Assembly (NCBI GenBank): GCA_050330975.1
Contig: JBHJHK010000022.1
Location: forward strand, 1-15,830
DNA: 15,830 bases
Direction of reading: 5' to 3'
Origin: JBHJHK01 sp050330975
GTDB lineage: Bacteria > Pseudomonadota > Gammaproteobacteria > Competibacterales > Competibacteraceae
Below, piece by piece: positions 6,198 to 14,021 of the stretch (within the stretch, counting starts at the first letter, position 1; every line of letters starts with the position of its first letter). The translations under genes were made by a program, and so were the position numbers. The notes beneath the pieces were generated by a model. It was not told the origin of the DNA. It did no database searches and saw only the letters and a program-made list of their open reading frames with translations.

Positions 6198-6935
6198 ATG
6201 ACAGTAGCCGCCCTTGCTGGCGATGATCGCATTCCCATCTACCAGCGCCTGGCCGACACCCTGCGCCAAGCTGTCATTGAAGGTGCTCTAAAACCCGGTG
6301 ACCGGGCGCCGTCAGAGAATTTCCTAGCCGAGGAATACGGGCTATCCCCGGGCACCGTGCGCAAGGCGCTAGACGTCCTCGTAGCCGAGGGGGTGTTTGA
6401 GCGCTTTCAGGGCAAGGGGACCTTTGTCCGCCGCCCGAACTTCGATGCATCCCTATTCCGCTTCTTCCGCTTCCGTGGGCCGGATGGAGAATTTCGCATC
6501 CCGGAAAGCCGTATCCTGCGCCGCGAGATCGAGCCCCTTCCCGGACATGTTGCCGTCGCCCTCGAGGCAGAGGAGGGTACACCCGGCATCTCCATGTCCC
6601 GTCTGCGATTGCATGAAGGTATTCCGGCTGTAGCCGAAGAGATCTGGCTAGAGTACCAACCATTCCGCCCATTTGCCCATTTGCCCGCCGAAGCGATCGG
6701 CGCCCTCCTGTACCCCGTCTACGATGCCCAGTGCGGCAAACTGGTCGCGCGGGCCGAAGAGACGCTGACGGTCGAAGCCGCCAGCCCCGAAGTTGCCCGT
6801 CTGTTGAGGGTGGAGCCGGGCACCCCCATCATCGTCATCGACCGGATTGCCAAAGGCTACGATAACAAACCCATCGAATGGCGCCGATCTAGAGGGCGAG
6901 CCGATCAGTTCACCTATCACACCGAAATCCGCTGA
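6198..6935 (+). CDS. GntR-family transcriptional regulator, HutC subfamily (UTRA domain)
   Basis: A 245-residue DNA-binding regulator. The N-terminal winged helix-turn-helix (about residues 10-80) has the GntR features 'GDRAPSENFLAEEYGLSP', 'GTVRKALDVL' and 'QGKGTFV'. The C-terminal part (about 95-240) matches the UTRA ligand-binding domain of HutC-type members, including 'LRVEPGTPIIVIDRIA'. ATG 6198 is chosen because AGGAGGA (6184-6190) lies 7 nt upstream; a longer in-frame version would have to translate the palindrome. It is the first gene of a run into the TRAP transporter genes, 22 nt apart, and diverges from the hydrolase. It probably represses both directions through the 48-bp palindrome and is released by the imported compound or a metabolite of it. 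The ligand is unknown. Confidence 0.92.
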   Translation: MTVAALAGDDRIPIYQRLADTLRQAVIEGALKPGDRAPSENFLAEEYGLSPGTVRKALDVLVAEGVFERFQGKGTFVRRPNFDASLFRFFRFRGPDGEFRIPESRILRREIEPLPGHVAVALEAEEGTPGISMSRLRLHEGIPAVAEEIWLEYQPFRPFAHLPAEAIGALLYPVYDAQCGKLVARAEETLTVEAASPEVARLLRVEPGTPIIVIDRIAKGYDNKPIEWRRSRGRADQFTYHTEIR

Positions 6936-6957
6936 AGCGGGCCAAAGGAGAAAACCC

Positions 6958-7935
6958 ATGAAGCTGTTCGCCAAATTTGCTGCTGCTGCAGCTATCGCGC
7001 TGATGGGCGCCGGTGCGGCCTGGGCCGAGCCGCGCGAGGTGCGCATCGCCAGCCACGTATCGCAATTTTCGCCGCTACACGCCCAGTCAGAACTCTTTGC
7101 CGCCGAGATCGAAAAGCGCCTCCCCGGTCAGTTCGAGTTCGTGTTGTTCCCCGGTGGACAGCTCGGCAAGGAGAGGGATTTGATGACCAATGTTCAAGCC
7201 GGCGCCATCGAAATGATCAACGTGGCTTCGGGTGTCATGAAGTTGGATAAGAAGCTGGGCGTGTTCGATCTACCCTGGCTGTTTTCGGACCGCGACCACG
7301 TGCGTCGCGCCATGGCCGGCGGGCTTGAGGACGCGATTCGCGCCCGCATCGAAGAAGTGGGCAATGTCCATGTCATTGGCGTCTACGAGAACGGCTTCCG
7401 CCACGTGATCAATACCCAGCGAGCCGTGGTCGAGCCATTTGATTTTGAAGGGCTGAAGATCCGTATCTCGGGTGGCAAGTTTCGCCAGGATGTGTTCCAG
7501 GACATGGGTGCTACCCCCCAGAAAATTTCGTGGGGCGAGACTTTTACTGCTCTGCAATCGGGTGTCGTCGATGGAGCTGAAGCCGCCACCTATGGCTTCT
7601 ACGAGCAGAAGCACTACGAAGTTGCTACGCACCTATCCCTCACCAGTCATGTTTATACTCCGTCCTTCCTGCTGGCGTCGAAGGCCTTTATGGATAGCTT
7701 GACTGAAGAGCAGCGCGCGGTTTTCCACCAAGTCGGCCGCGACATCACCGATCAAGCCTATGAGGTGTCAGCCGAGTTGGAGGCGCGTTATTTCGACGAG
7801 ATGAAGGACAAGCTAAAGATCAACGAGGTCGATTTGGCGGCATTCCAGGAGGCGACCGCATCGAGCTATGACGATTACGTGGAGAGTCAGGGGGACGAGT
7901 ACCTCGCCATTATCCATGCCGAGGTCAGGGATTGA
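6958..7935 (+). CDS. dctP: TRAP transporter substrate-binding protein (DctP family)
   Basis: A 325-residue periplasmic binding protein. The first roughly 23 residues are a clear Sec signal peptide (KLFAKF, a hydrophobic run, then AWA before Glu), so it is exported. The DctP fold is indicated by 'GGQLGKERDLMTNVQAGAIE', by 'GLKIRISGGKF' containing the conserved ligand-carboxylate arginine (Arg169), and by 'WGETFTALQSGVVDGAE'. It delivers a carboxylate-bearing solute to the DctQ/DctM membrane proteins. ATG 6958 has AAAGGAG (6944-6950) at good distance. The gene follows the GntR regulator by 22 nt, and its stop TGA overlaps the dctQ start by one base. The solute cannot be named; the neighbouring LigI-like hydrolase suggests a lactone or an organic acid. 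Confidence 0.94.
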   Translation: MKLFAKFAAAAAIALMGAGAAWAEPREVRIASHVSQFSPLHAQSELFAAEIEKRLPGQFEFVLFPGGQLGKERDLMTNVQAGAIEMINVASGVMKLDKKLGVFDLPWLFSDRDHVRRAMAGGLEDAIRARIEEVGNVHVIGVYENGFRHVINTQRAVVEPFDFEGLKIRISGGKFRQDVFQDMGATPQKISWGETFTALQSGVVDGAEAATYGFYEQKHYEVATHLSLTSHVYTPSFLLASKAFMDSLTEEQRAVFHQVGRDITDQAYEVSAELEARYFDEMKDKLKINEVDLAAFQEATASSYDDYVESQGDEYLAIIHAEVRD

Positions 7936-8465
7936 TGCTACGTCTGGTAGATAAAATCGCTGAGGCCATCGCGGTATCCTGCTTTATGGTGTCCTCGGCA
8001 TTTATCTTCATCAATGTGTTGAACCGCTATTTAGTCCTGGGTCTTTTGCGGGACTGGGCGAAGGATTATCATGACTTTCGCCCCACCTACTTTGCCATTC
8101 GCGATGTGCTGGGCAACATCGTGGTGACGGCGGATGAGGTTCCTGGTCTATTATTGGTATGGGTCGCCTTTCTCGGTGCCTACATGGCTATGAGAAAAGA
8201 AGGGCATATCGCTTTCAGTCTGATTGTGGATTATTTGCCAAGTAGAGCTCGCCAACTAGTGCGGGGCTTTAATGCCTTTTTGATTTCTGGTTTTTTGGTT
8301 ATGCTCCTCTGGCAATCCATTCGTGTGATTCGCGTTTCTGGGGCAACTGAAATAGAGACTGCTGAAATCGCCCAGGGGTGGTTCATGCTAATACTGCCCA
8401 TCGCTGCAGTCCTGCTAATGCTCGCAACGATAGTCCAGTTCCTCAGCGCTAAAGAGCAGACCTGA
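7935..8465 (+). CDS. dctQ: TRAP transporter small permease (DctQ family)
   Basis: A 176-residue inner-membrane protein with four predicted helices, at about residues 8-30, 69-90, 108-128 and 145-168. The motif 'RKEGHIAFSLIVDYLPSRARQLV' after the second helix is typical of DctQ small subunits. It partners the large DctM subunit in sodium-driven solute uptake. A hydrophilic insertion (about residues 35-62, 'GLLRDWAKDYHDF') between helices 1 and 2 is longer than in minimal DctQ proteins. The ATG at 7935 shares its A with the dctP stop (TGATG), and the TTG one codon upstream is less likely. The gene is noticeably lower in GC than the flanking blocks. Confidence 0.92.
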   Translation: MLRLVDKIAEAIAVSCFMVSSAFIFINVLNRYLVLGLLRDWAKDYHDFRPTYFAIRDVLGNIVVTADEVPGLLLVWVAFLGAYMAMRKEGHIAFSLIVDYLPSRARQLVRGFNAFLISGFLVMLLWQSIRVIRVSGATEIETAEIAQGWFMLILPIAAVLLMLATIVQFLSAKEQT

Positions 8466-8466
8466 G

Positions 8467-9726
8467 ATGGCTTGGCTAGTTATCTTCCTGCTGCTGGTGC
8501 TGATCGCCCTGGGCATGCCAATCGGCTTTGCCTTGATGATCTCGGCGGCCATCGCCATGGCCTTTGCCGGGATAGATCTGATTATGGCTCCGATTCAACT
8601 GTTTTCTGGAGTCAACAAAGTGGTACTGCTGGCCATTCCGTTATTCATCTTCATGGGTGAATTGATGGGTGCCACGTCGATTTCGGATCGGATCATCGGG
8701 CTAGCGAGGGCACTGGTCGGCTGGATGCGCGGGGGATTGGCCCATGTGAATGTAGTGACCTCCATGTTCATGGCCGAAATGTCGGGCTCTGCCGTGGCGG
8801 ATGCCGCGGTCATGTCCAAGATTTTTGTTCCCTCCATGGAGAAACAAGGTTATCCCAAGACCTTCTCCGCAGCCGTCACCGCCACTAGCGCTACCCTGGG
8901 AATTATCATTCCACCCTCGATTCCCATGGTGCTCTACGGCGTGACTACCAACACTTCCATCAAGGATTTGTTCCTAGCGGGCATTATCCCAGGGTTACTG
9001 CTCGGTGGCGCTTTTATGATCACCAGCTACATCTTCGCCCGTCGAGAAGGGCATCCGGTTGACGAGCGGTTTGAGTTAGCCCGCCTTGGATCGGCTTTTC
9101 TGGGTGCGTTGGTGCCGCTGTTGATTCCGGTGTTGGTCGTCGGTGGGCTGATCGGTGGCTTTGTTACCCCCACCGAAGCCGCAACCCTTGGCGTGGTGGT
9201 TGCCCTGATCTATGGCTGGCCGATTCGCCGCGACCTCAACACCAGGAAAGTCTACGGGTTGGCAGCAACCACGGTGCGCCAGACCTCGGTGGTCATGATG
9301 ATCATCGCCGGTTCTGCCGTTTTGGGCCAATTTCTGGCCAATGAGCAAATCCCCCAAAAGATTGCCAGTGGGCTCGGTGGGCTGACGGATAACTTTGTCC
9401 TGCGGATGCTGATGATCAATTTTTTTCTGCTGTTCCTCGGTATGTTTCTCCATGCCTCCGCTGCCATAATTGTCGTTGTGCCGATGTTGCTGCCGCTGAG
9501 CCAGGAGATGGGAATCGATCCAGTGCACTTTGGTGTAATCGTTTGCCTTAACCTGGGCATTGGTCAACAAACCCCGCCGGTGGCTTCGGTTCTTCTGACG
9601 GTCTGTTCGGCCACTGGCCTGCGAATCGAGCAGGTAATGGGCTACTGCAAGTGGTTTATTCTGGCAATGTTCGTCACGCTGATGATCGTCAGTTTTACGC
9701 CATTGACGGCGACGGCGTTTCTTTGA
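8467..9726 (+). CDS. dctM: TRAP transporter large permease (DctM family)
   Basis: A 419-residue polytopic membrane protein with about 12 hydrophobic segments and normal family length. Family signatures include 'PLFIFMGELMGATSISDRI', 'AEMSGSAVADAAVMSKIF', 'LGIIIPPSIPMVLYG' and, in the second half, 'GGFVTPTEAATLGVVVALIYG' and 'NLGIGQQTPPVASVL'. It forms the transport channel with DctQ and moves the solute delivered by DctP, driven by the sodium gradient. The ATG is 1 nt after the dctQ stop (TGAGATG), so the two are coupled. It is the last gene of the GntR-TRAP operon. The next gene is convergent, 133 bp away, with no convincing terminator between. Confidence 0.95.
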   Translation: MAWLVIFLLLVLIALGMPIGFALMISAAIAMAFAGIDLIMAPIQLFSGVNKVVLLAIPLFIFMGELMGATSISDRIIGLARALVGWMRGGLAHVNVVTSMFMAEMSGSAVADAAVMSKIFVPSMEKQGYPKTFSAAVTATSATLGIIIPPSIPMVLYGVTTNTSIKDLFLAGIIPGLLLGGAFMITSYIFARREGHPVDERFELARLGSAFLGALVPLLIPVLVVGGLIGGFVTPTEAATLGVVVALIYGWPIRRDLNTRKVYGLAATTVRQTSVVMMIIAGSAVLGQFLANEQIPQKIASGLGGLTDNFVLRMLMINFFLLFLGMFLHASAAIIVVVPMLLPLSQEMGIDPVHFGVIVCLNLGIGQQTPPVASVLLTVCSATGLRIEQVMGYCKWFILAMFVTLMIVSFTPLTATAFL

Positions 9727-9859
9727 AGCAACCAACCTGAAAAATGGCGAGCGCGAGGCATCGACTTTGGGGTGATTTTCATAGAACCCTCCAGCGATTT
9801 TTAACGCGCTCTCAATATCGGTATATTTTAAAAATCAACGCGTTGAAAATTTAAGACGT

Positions 9860-10327
9860 TCAAGCTGGATTATTGATGGATCCAAGAATGATAGACCCGA
9901 GGAAGAAACCTTGAACTTCTCGAATGCGGCCGCGCCACAACACCCCTTCGTGTTGGATAATGGGTCCGCTGGCGGTGCTAAAGAAACGCGCCTTCTCGAG
10001 ATGGATGAAACTCAGTTTGGTGAATGCTAAAGAGGATTCTTCTCCTATGGCATCGCCACTGGGCGAATATCCTTCACTGCCAAAAGTGGAAAGTGTCTGC
10101 TTGAGCGAAGAAGCCGAGTCGCTCCCAGGAGACAAGCCAGCAAGATTTTCAGCGAATTTGTTGAAATACTCTTCGCCGCTGATCAAAGTGCCTGAGACTA
10201 GCATCCCCGACATTTGAAGAGTGATGTTGAACTTTATTGAGCTTTTATTGACGGAATTCACCAAGCTTTGAAGTAGCCAATCATTTTCTAATACGGGGGA
10301 CTTTTCTGTGGGTTCCGACTGACTCAT
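9860..10327 (-). CDS. GvpU-like protein (gas vesicle accessory protein family), orphan
   Basis: A 155-residue soluble protein. The segments 'FNITLQMSGMLVSGTLISGE' and 'FIHLEKARFFS' followed by 'GVLWRGRIREVQGFFLGS' resemble, from memory, the GvpU family named after a gas-vesicle cluster protein of Bacillus megaterium. A beta-rich N-terminal unit, a Ser/Gly-rich linker (about residues 68-95) and a conserved C-terminal unit can be made out. No gas-vesicle structural gene (gvpA, gvpN, gvpF) is in the window, so a gas-vesicle role is not implied. ATG 10327 has GGAGAG at 10339-10334 and a plausible promoter further upstream. It lies in an AT-rich stretch unlike the flanking genes. The call rests on remembered family motifs. 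Confidence 0.6.
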   Translation of the reverse strand: MSQSEPTEKSPVLENDWLLQSLVNSVNKSSIKFNITLQMSGMLVSGTLISGEEYFNKFAENLAGLSPGSDSASSLKQTLSTFGSEGYSPSGDAIGEESSLAFTKLSFIHLEKARFFSTASGPIIQHEGVLWRGRIREVQGFFLGSIILGSINNPA

Positions 10328-10357
10328 TGCATCTCTCCGGTTGGGAAAAGCGCAACC

Positions 10358-10387
10358 ATTCTATCAGCTAAATAGATTCGGTTTCAA
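10358..10387 (-). promoter_or_regulatory. sigma70-like promoter for the GvpU-like gene
   Basis: On the - strand, TTGAAA (10387-10382) and TAGAAT (10363-10358) are separated by 18 bp. Each differs from consensus by one base. Transcription would begin near 10351, leaving a leader of about 24 nt with GGAGAG before ATG 10327. Confidence 0.55.
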
Positions 10388-10744
10388 TCCATTGGCGAGG
10401 AATTATTCAGTTGTAAAATTGGTGATCTGGGCTGATAAGTGATTGATTTGAATTTGTTTTTTGTTCGCTGTGGCGACGCTGCCCAAGTTGGCTAAATGAT
10501 TTTATTGAATAGTCATTGTTTTTTGTTGAGTGTGGAATATCAACCATCAAGGCAGTGCCCCCTGAGCCAGGCCCATCTGAATCGTTGTCGACGACGGTCC
10601 ACCCCACCTTTTCCCTCCCCCCGGGAGAGGGCGCCAGGGAGTGTTGCCAATCTCCCCGTCACAAGCCATGCTCAAAGGTGGGACCTTGCCCTCCGGGGGG
10701 CAATCCCATAGCTAACAACACAAACCCGGGCAAAGGAGGATTAC
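10388..10744. other. gene-free AT-rich then GC-rich intergenic stretch upstream of the monooxygenase
   Basis: No reading frame here has recognisable coding features. The left half (to about 10550) is AT-rich and holds a 20-bp direct repeat. The right half is GC-rich and has three small hairpins: 10613-10620 with 10624-10631 (one mismatch), AAGGT/ACCTT at 10675-10687, and TTGCCC/GGGCAA at 10686-10703. The last two overlap by two bases, so they cannot both form fully. A ribosome-binding site AAAGGAGG (10732-10739) precedes ATG 10745. I saw no convincing promoter for the monooxygenase gene and no known riboswitch. Confidence 0.5.
10454..10535 (+). repeat. pair of 20-bp direct repeats, 62 bp apart
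   Basis: TTGTTTTTTGTT, three variable bases, then TGTGG occurs at 10454-10473 and again at 10516-10535, so 17 of 20 positions agree. The 62-bp spacing is about six helical turns. They lie in the AT-rich upstream region between the GvpU-like and monooxygenase genes. Function unknown; low-complexity T runs weaken the case. Confidence 0.45.
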
Positions 10745-12538
10745 ATGGATATTCCCACCCTCACGGGCAAGGTTGACGCCTGGCTGGAGGACTTCAACGA
10801 TGCCTTGACCCGCCGCGACGTCGAAGCCCTAAAAGACTTGTTTGCCGCCGAGTGCTACTGGCGCGACCTGGTCGCCTTTACCTGGAACATCAAAACCCTG
10901 GAGGGGCGCGATGCCATCGGCGACATGGCCAAGGCGACCCTCGACCAGGTCAACCCTCGCAACTGGCGCCTCGAGGGCGAACCCAGCGACGCCAATGGGG
11001 TGACCGAGGCCTGGGTCACCTTTGAAACCGACCACGTCCTTGGCAAGGGGCACATCCGCCTCAATGAAGAGGGCTGTTGGACGCTCCTCACCACCGCCCA
11101 AGACCTCAAGGGTTACGAGGAAAAACGCGGTCCCCGCCGGGAAACCGGCGTCGCCCACGGCGCCCTCAAAGACCGAGAAACCTACGCCGAACGCCGCACC
11201 CGGGAACAGGCCGAGCTGGGCTACAAGACCCAACCCTATGTGGTTATCGTCGGCGGCGGCCAAGGGGGGATCGCCCTGGGGGCCAGGCTCAGACGCCTGA
11301 ATGTCCCCACCATCATCCTGGAAAAGAACGAGCGGGCCGGGGACAGCTGGCGCAAGCGCTACAAATCCCTCTGCCTCCACGACCCGGTGTGGTACGACCA
11401 CTTACCCTATCTGCCCTTCCCCGACCACTGGCCGGTGTTTTCCCCCAAGGACAAGCTGGGCGACTGGTTGGAGAGCTACGTCAAGATCATGGAGCTCAAC
11501 TACTGGACCCAATCCACCTGCCAGTCGGCCAGCTACGACGAAGGGACCGGCGAGTGGACGGTGACTGTGGACCGCAACGGGGAAACCGTGGTCCTCAAGC
11601 CCAAGCAGTTGGTCCTGGCCACCGGTATGTCCGGGGTACCCAATATCCCCGACCTTCCCGGCATCGACAGTTTTGAAGGCGACATTTGGCACTCTTCCCG
11701 ACACCCCGGCGGCGAGGCCTACCGGGGCAAGAAGGCCGTGGTCATCGGCTCCAACAACTCCGCCCATGACATCTGTGCCGATCTGTGGGAAAACGGCGCC
11801 GACGTCACCATGGTCCAGCGCAGCTCCACCCACATCGTCCGCTCGGAAACCCTCATGGAGCTGGCCCTAGGGCCCTTGTACTCCGAAGAGGCCCTGGCCA
11901 ACGGCATCACCACCGACATGGCCGATCTGATCTTCGCCTCCATTCCCTACAAAGTCCTCCCCGCCCTCCACAAGCCCCAGTGCGAAGAGACCAAGCGCCG
12001 GGACGCCGAGTTCTACCAGCGCCTGGAGAAGGCCGGCTTTATACTGGATTTTGGCGCCGACGACACCGGTTTATTTCTCAAATACCTCCGCCGGGGGTCG
12101 GGCTACTACATCGACGTCGGGGCATCGGAGCTGGTGGCCAATGGCTCCATCAAGCTCAAGACCGGCCCGGTGGCCGGCATCGGCGAGCGCGGGGTGATCA
12201 TGGAGGACGGCACGGCCTTGCCCGCCGACCTCATCGTCTTCGCCACTGGCTACGGCTCCATGAATGGCTGGGCCGCCCAGCTCATCAGCCAAGAAGTGGC
12301 CGACAAGGTCGGCAAGGTGTGGGGCTTGGGTTCCGACACCCCCAAGGATCCGGGGCCCTGGGAGGGGGAGCTGCGCAACATGTGGAAGCCCACCCAACAG
12401 CCGGGGTTGTGGTTCCACGGTGGCAACCTCCACCAGTCCCGTCACTATTCCCAGTTTCTGGCACTGCAGCTCAAGGCCCGGGAGGTGGGCATCGATACCT
12501 CGGTCTACGGACTACAGCCGGTCTACCACAAGGGTTAA
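10745..12538 (+). CDS. flavin-containing monooxygenase with N-terminal NTF2/SnoaL-like domain
   Basis: A 597-residue two-domain protein. Residues 1 to about 130 ('WLEDFNDALTRRDVEALKDL') look like a SnoaL/NTF2-like domain. The rest is a group-B flavin monooxygenase with an FAD-binding GGGQGG at 170-175, the fingerprint FEGDIWHSS at 310-318, an NADPH-site variant GSNNSA at 335-340 and FATGYG at 499-504. Such enzymes use NADPH, FAD and oxygen to oxygenate small substrates. The sequence resembles the YUCCA-like branch, but substrate cannot be assigned. ATG 10745 has AAAGGAGG 5 nt upstream. An aminotransferase gene lies 130 bp downstream on the same strand, separated by a GC-rich hairpin. GC content returns to the level of the left block here. 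Confidence 0.9.
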   Translation: MDIPTLTGKVDAWLEDFNDALTRRDVEALKDLFAAECYWRDLVAFTWNIKTLEGRDAIGDMAKATLDQVNPRNWRLEGEPSDANGVTEAWVTFETDHVLGKGHIRLNEEGCWTLLTTAQDLKGYEEKRGPRRETGVAHGALKDRETYAERRTREQAELGYKTQPYVVIVGGGQGGIALGARLRRLNVPTIILEKNERAGDSWRKRYKSLCLHDPVWYDHLPYLPFPDHWPVFSPKDKLGDWLESYVKIMELNYWTQSTCQSASYDEGTGEWTVTVDRNGETVVLKPKQLVLATGMSGVPNIPDLPGIDSFEGDIWHSSRHPGGEAYRGKKAVVIGSNNSAHDICADLWENGADVTMVQRSSTHIVRSETLMELALGPLYSEEALANGITTDMADLIFASIPYKVLPALHKPQCEETKRRDAEFYQRLEKAGFILDFGADDTGLFLKYLRRGSGYYIDVGASELVANGSIKLKTGPVAGIGERGVIMEDGTALPADLIVFATGYGSMNGWAAQLISQEVADKVGKVWGLGSDTPKDPGPWEGELRNMWKPTQQPGLWFHGGNLHQSRHYSQFLALQLKAREVGIDTSVYGLQPVYHKG

Positions 12539-12547
12539 GGGCTCCCT

Positions 12548-12575
12548 GGGGGGGCGATGCCCCCCGGGGGGTTTG
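12548..12575 (+). terminator. GC-rich hairpin after the monooxygenase gene, candidate terminator
   Basis: GGGGGGC (12549-12555) pairs with GCCCCCC (12559-12565) around a GAT loop, 10 nt after the monooxygenase stop. A competing palindrome CCCCCCGGGGGG (12560-12571) overlaps it. Only a short T run (GTTTGT) follows, so as an intrinsic terminator it is weak. Confidence 0.45.
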
Positions 12576-12668
12576 TCCCCGGCGCGAACTCTCGCTAGCA
12601 TGGAATCGCGCCGGAAGTGGCTTTTCCCCGGTGGCGAGGTGATGGAAATAACCCACAGGGGGATCGCT

Positions 12669-13871
12669 ATGGCCGTAGGCCTTTCGCCGCTCGTGGAGCG
12701 CATCGCTGGCAAGGGGGCCAGGGCCTGGGACATTCACGCCCAGGCCCTGGCTGCCAAGGCCAAGGGGGACGATGTGATTTTGCTCAGCATCGGTGACCCG
12801 GACTTGGCTACCCCAGCTCCCATCGTCCAGCGGGCCGTGGCCGCCCTCCAGCAGGGGGACACCCACTACACCGCCATCCAGGGTGAACCGGCGCTGCGGG
12901 CTGCCATTGCCGAACGCTTTGGGGCCCGCACTGGTTTGGAGGTGGGGGCGGATCGGGTCTGTGTTTTGGCGGGCGCCCAAAACGGTTTATTCTGCGCCTC
13001 CCTGCTGTGCCTGCGCCCGGGGGACCAGGTGTTGGTGCTTGACCCCTGTTATGTCACCTATGAAGCGACCATCCGGGTCAGTGGCGCTGAGCCCGTGGTG
13101 GTCCCAAGCCCCCCCGAGACGGGGTTTCGCCCCGATCTGGATGCCCTGGCTCGCGCCATCACTCCCAACACCCGGGCCATTTGGCTCAATAACCCCGCCA
13201 ACCCCACGGGCGTCAACTGGACCCGCGCCGAGCTGGAGGTTGTCGCCCAGGTGGCCGAGGGCCACGACTTGTGGGTCATCAGCGACGAGGTCTATGGCGG
13301 TTTGGTCTTCGAGGCCGAGCACATCAGCATCGCCGCCTTGCCGGGGATGGCGGAGCGCACCGTCACGGTGTCGAGCCTGTCCAAATCCCACGCCATGACC
13401 GGCTGGCGGCTGGGGTGGATCATCGCCCCCGAAGCGCTTATACACCACACCGGCAATCTGGCGTTGGCGATGTTGTACGGCCTTCCTGGTTTTGTCCAGC
13501 AAGCAGCCTGTCAAGCGCTGGCCGATGACGCCGCCATCATCGCCGAGATGCGCCGCATCTACCGCACCCGGCGGGATCACGTATTGGCCCTGTTGGCAAA
13601 GGCACCGGGGACGACGGCGCTGGTGCCCGAGGCGGGGATGTTTTTGATGCTGGATGTCCGCGGGGTAAGCCCCACTAGCGAAGCCTTCGCCTGGGGTTTA
13701 TTGCAGCAACAAGGGGTTTGTGTCTTAGATGGTGCCGCCTTTGGCGATAGCAGTGCGGGACATGTAAGGTTGTCCTATACCCTGGATCTCCCCGAGCTCA
13801 CCCGAGCCTGCCGCCGCATCGAGGCGTTTTGCAGGGATGGGTCTTTGGGACTAAGTGCTGACGTCAGCTAA
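12669..13871 (+). CDS. class I/II pyridoxal-phosphate aminotransferase
   Basis: A 400-residue fold-type I aminotransferase of the aspartate-aminotransferase superfamily. Key residues are visible: NNPANPTG at 174-181, Asp206 and Tyr209 in 'DEVYGG', the Schiff-base Lys239 in 'SLSKSHAMTGWR', and Arg367 ('HVRLSY') that binds the substrate carboxylate. It transfers an amino group between an amino acid and a 2-oxo acid in the cytoplasm; aspartate, aromatic and other substrates are all possible. ATG 12669 is preferred because an AGGGGG run (about 12657-12662) lies 6 nt upstream. ATG 12642 is the alternative but has GAGG only 2-3 nt away. The 3' end overlaps the DJ-1-like remnant on the other strand by 21 bp. 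Confidence 0.92.
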   Translation: MAVGLSPLVERIAGKGARAWDIHAQALAAKAKGDDVILLSIGDPDLATPAPIVQRAVAALQQGDTHYTAIQGEPALRAAIAERFGARTGLEVGADRVCVLAGAQNGLFCASLLCLRPGDQVLVLDPCYVTYEATIRVSGAEPVVVPSPPETGFRPDLDALARAITPNTRAIWLNNPANPTGVNWTRAELEVVAQVAEGHDLWVISDEVYGGLVFEAEHISIAALPGMAERTVTVSSLSKSHAMTGWRLGWIIAPEALIHHTGNLALAMLYGLPGFVQQAACQALADDAAIIAEMRRIYRTRRDHVLALLAKAPGTTALVPEAGMFLMLDVRGVSPTSEAFAWGLLQQQGVCVLDGAAFGDSSAGHVRLSYTLDLPELTRACRRIEAFCRDGSLGLSADVS

Positions 13872-14021
13872 AGCGGCGAGCATCAATTCAGCGGTGGCTT
13901 GAGATGACGGGGGATTTTGCCCGGTCACCAACCGGCCATCCCGGACGGCTTGGACGGCGAAGTTGTCGCCCCCCTGGAGCTGGGCGCCCAATTCCCGCAG
14001 CCGACTCTCCTCGCCACCCGT
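13851..14021 (-). pseudogene. C-terminal remnant of a DJ-1/PfpI (class I glutamine amidotransferase-like) gene
   Basis: A 56-codon open stretch on the - strand ends at TAG 13853-13851. It contains 'RLRELGAQ', then 'VRDGRLVTGQNPPSSQATAE' and 'LMLAALA', the typical C-terminal end of DJ-1/PfpI family proteins (usually about 190-230 residues). The nucleophile elbow with the catalytic cysteine and everything N-terminal are missing, and an in-frame TAG (14024-14022) blocks extension. It therefore looks like a truncated, non-functional gene. Its last 21 bp overlap the aminotransferase 3' end. Confidence 0.72.

Noticed and set aside
9835..9846. TCAACGCGTTGA palindrome after dctM
   Set aside because: Without a spacer it makes only about four base pairs in a hairpin, too weak for a terminator, and a 12-bp palindrome in AT-rich flanks is unremarkable.
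10560..10744. Possible guanidine-II (mini-ykkC) riboswitch from consecutive hairpins
   Set aside because: None of the hairpin loops has the ACGR sequence needed, and the downstream gene is not a guanidine gene.
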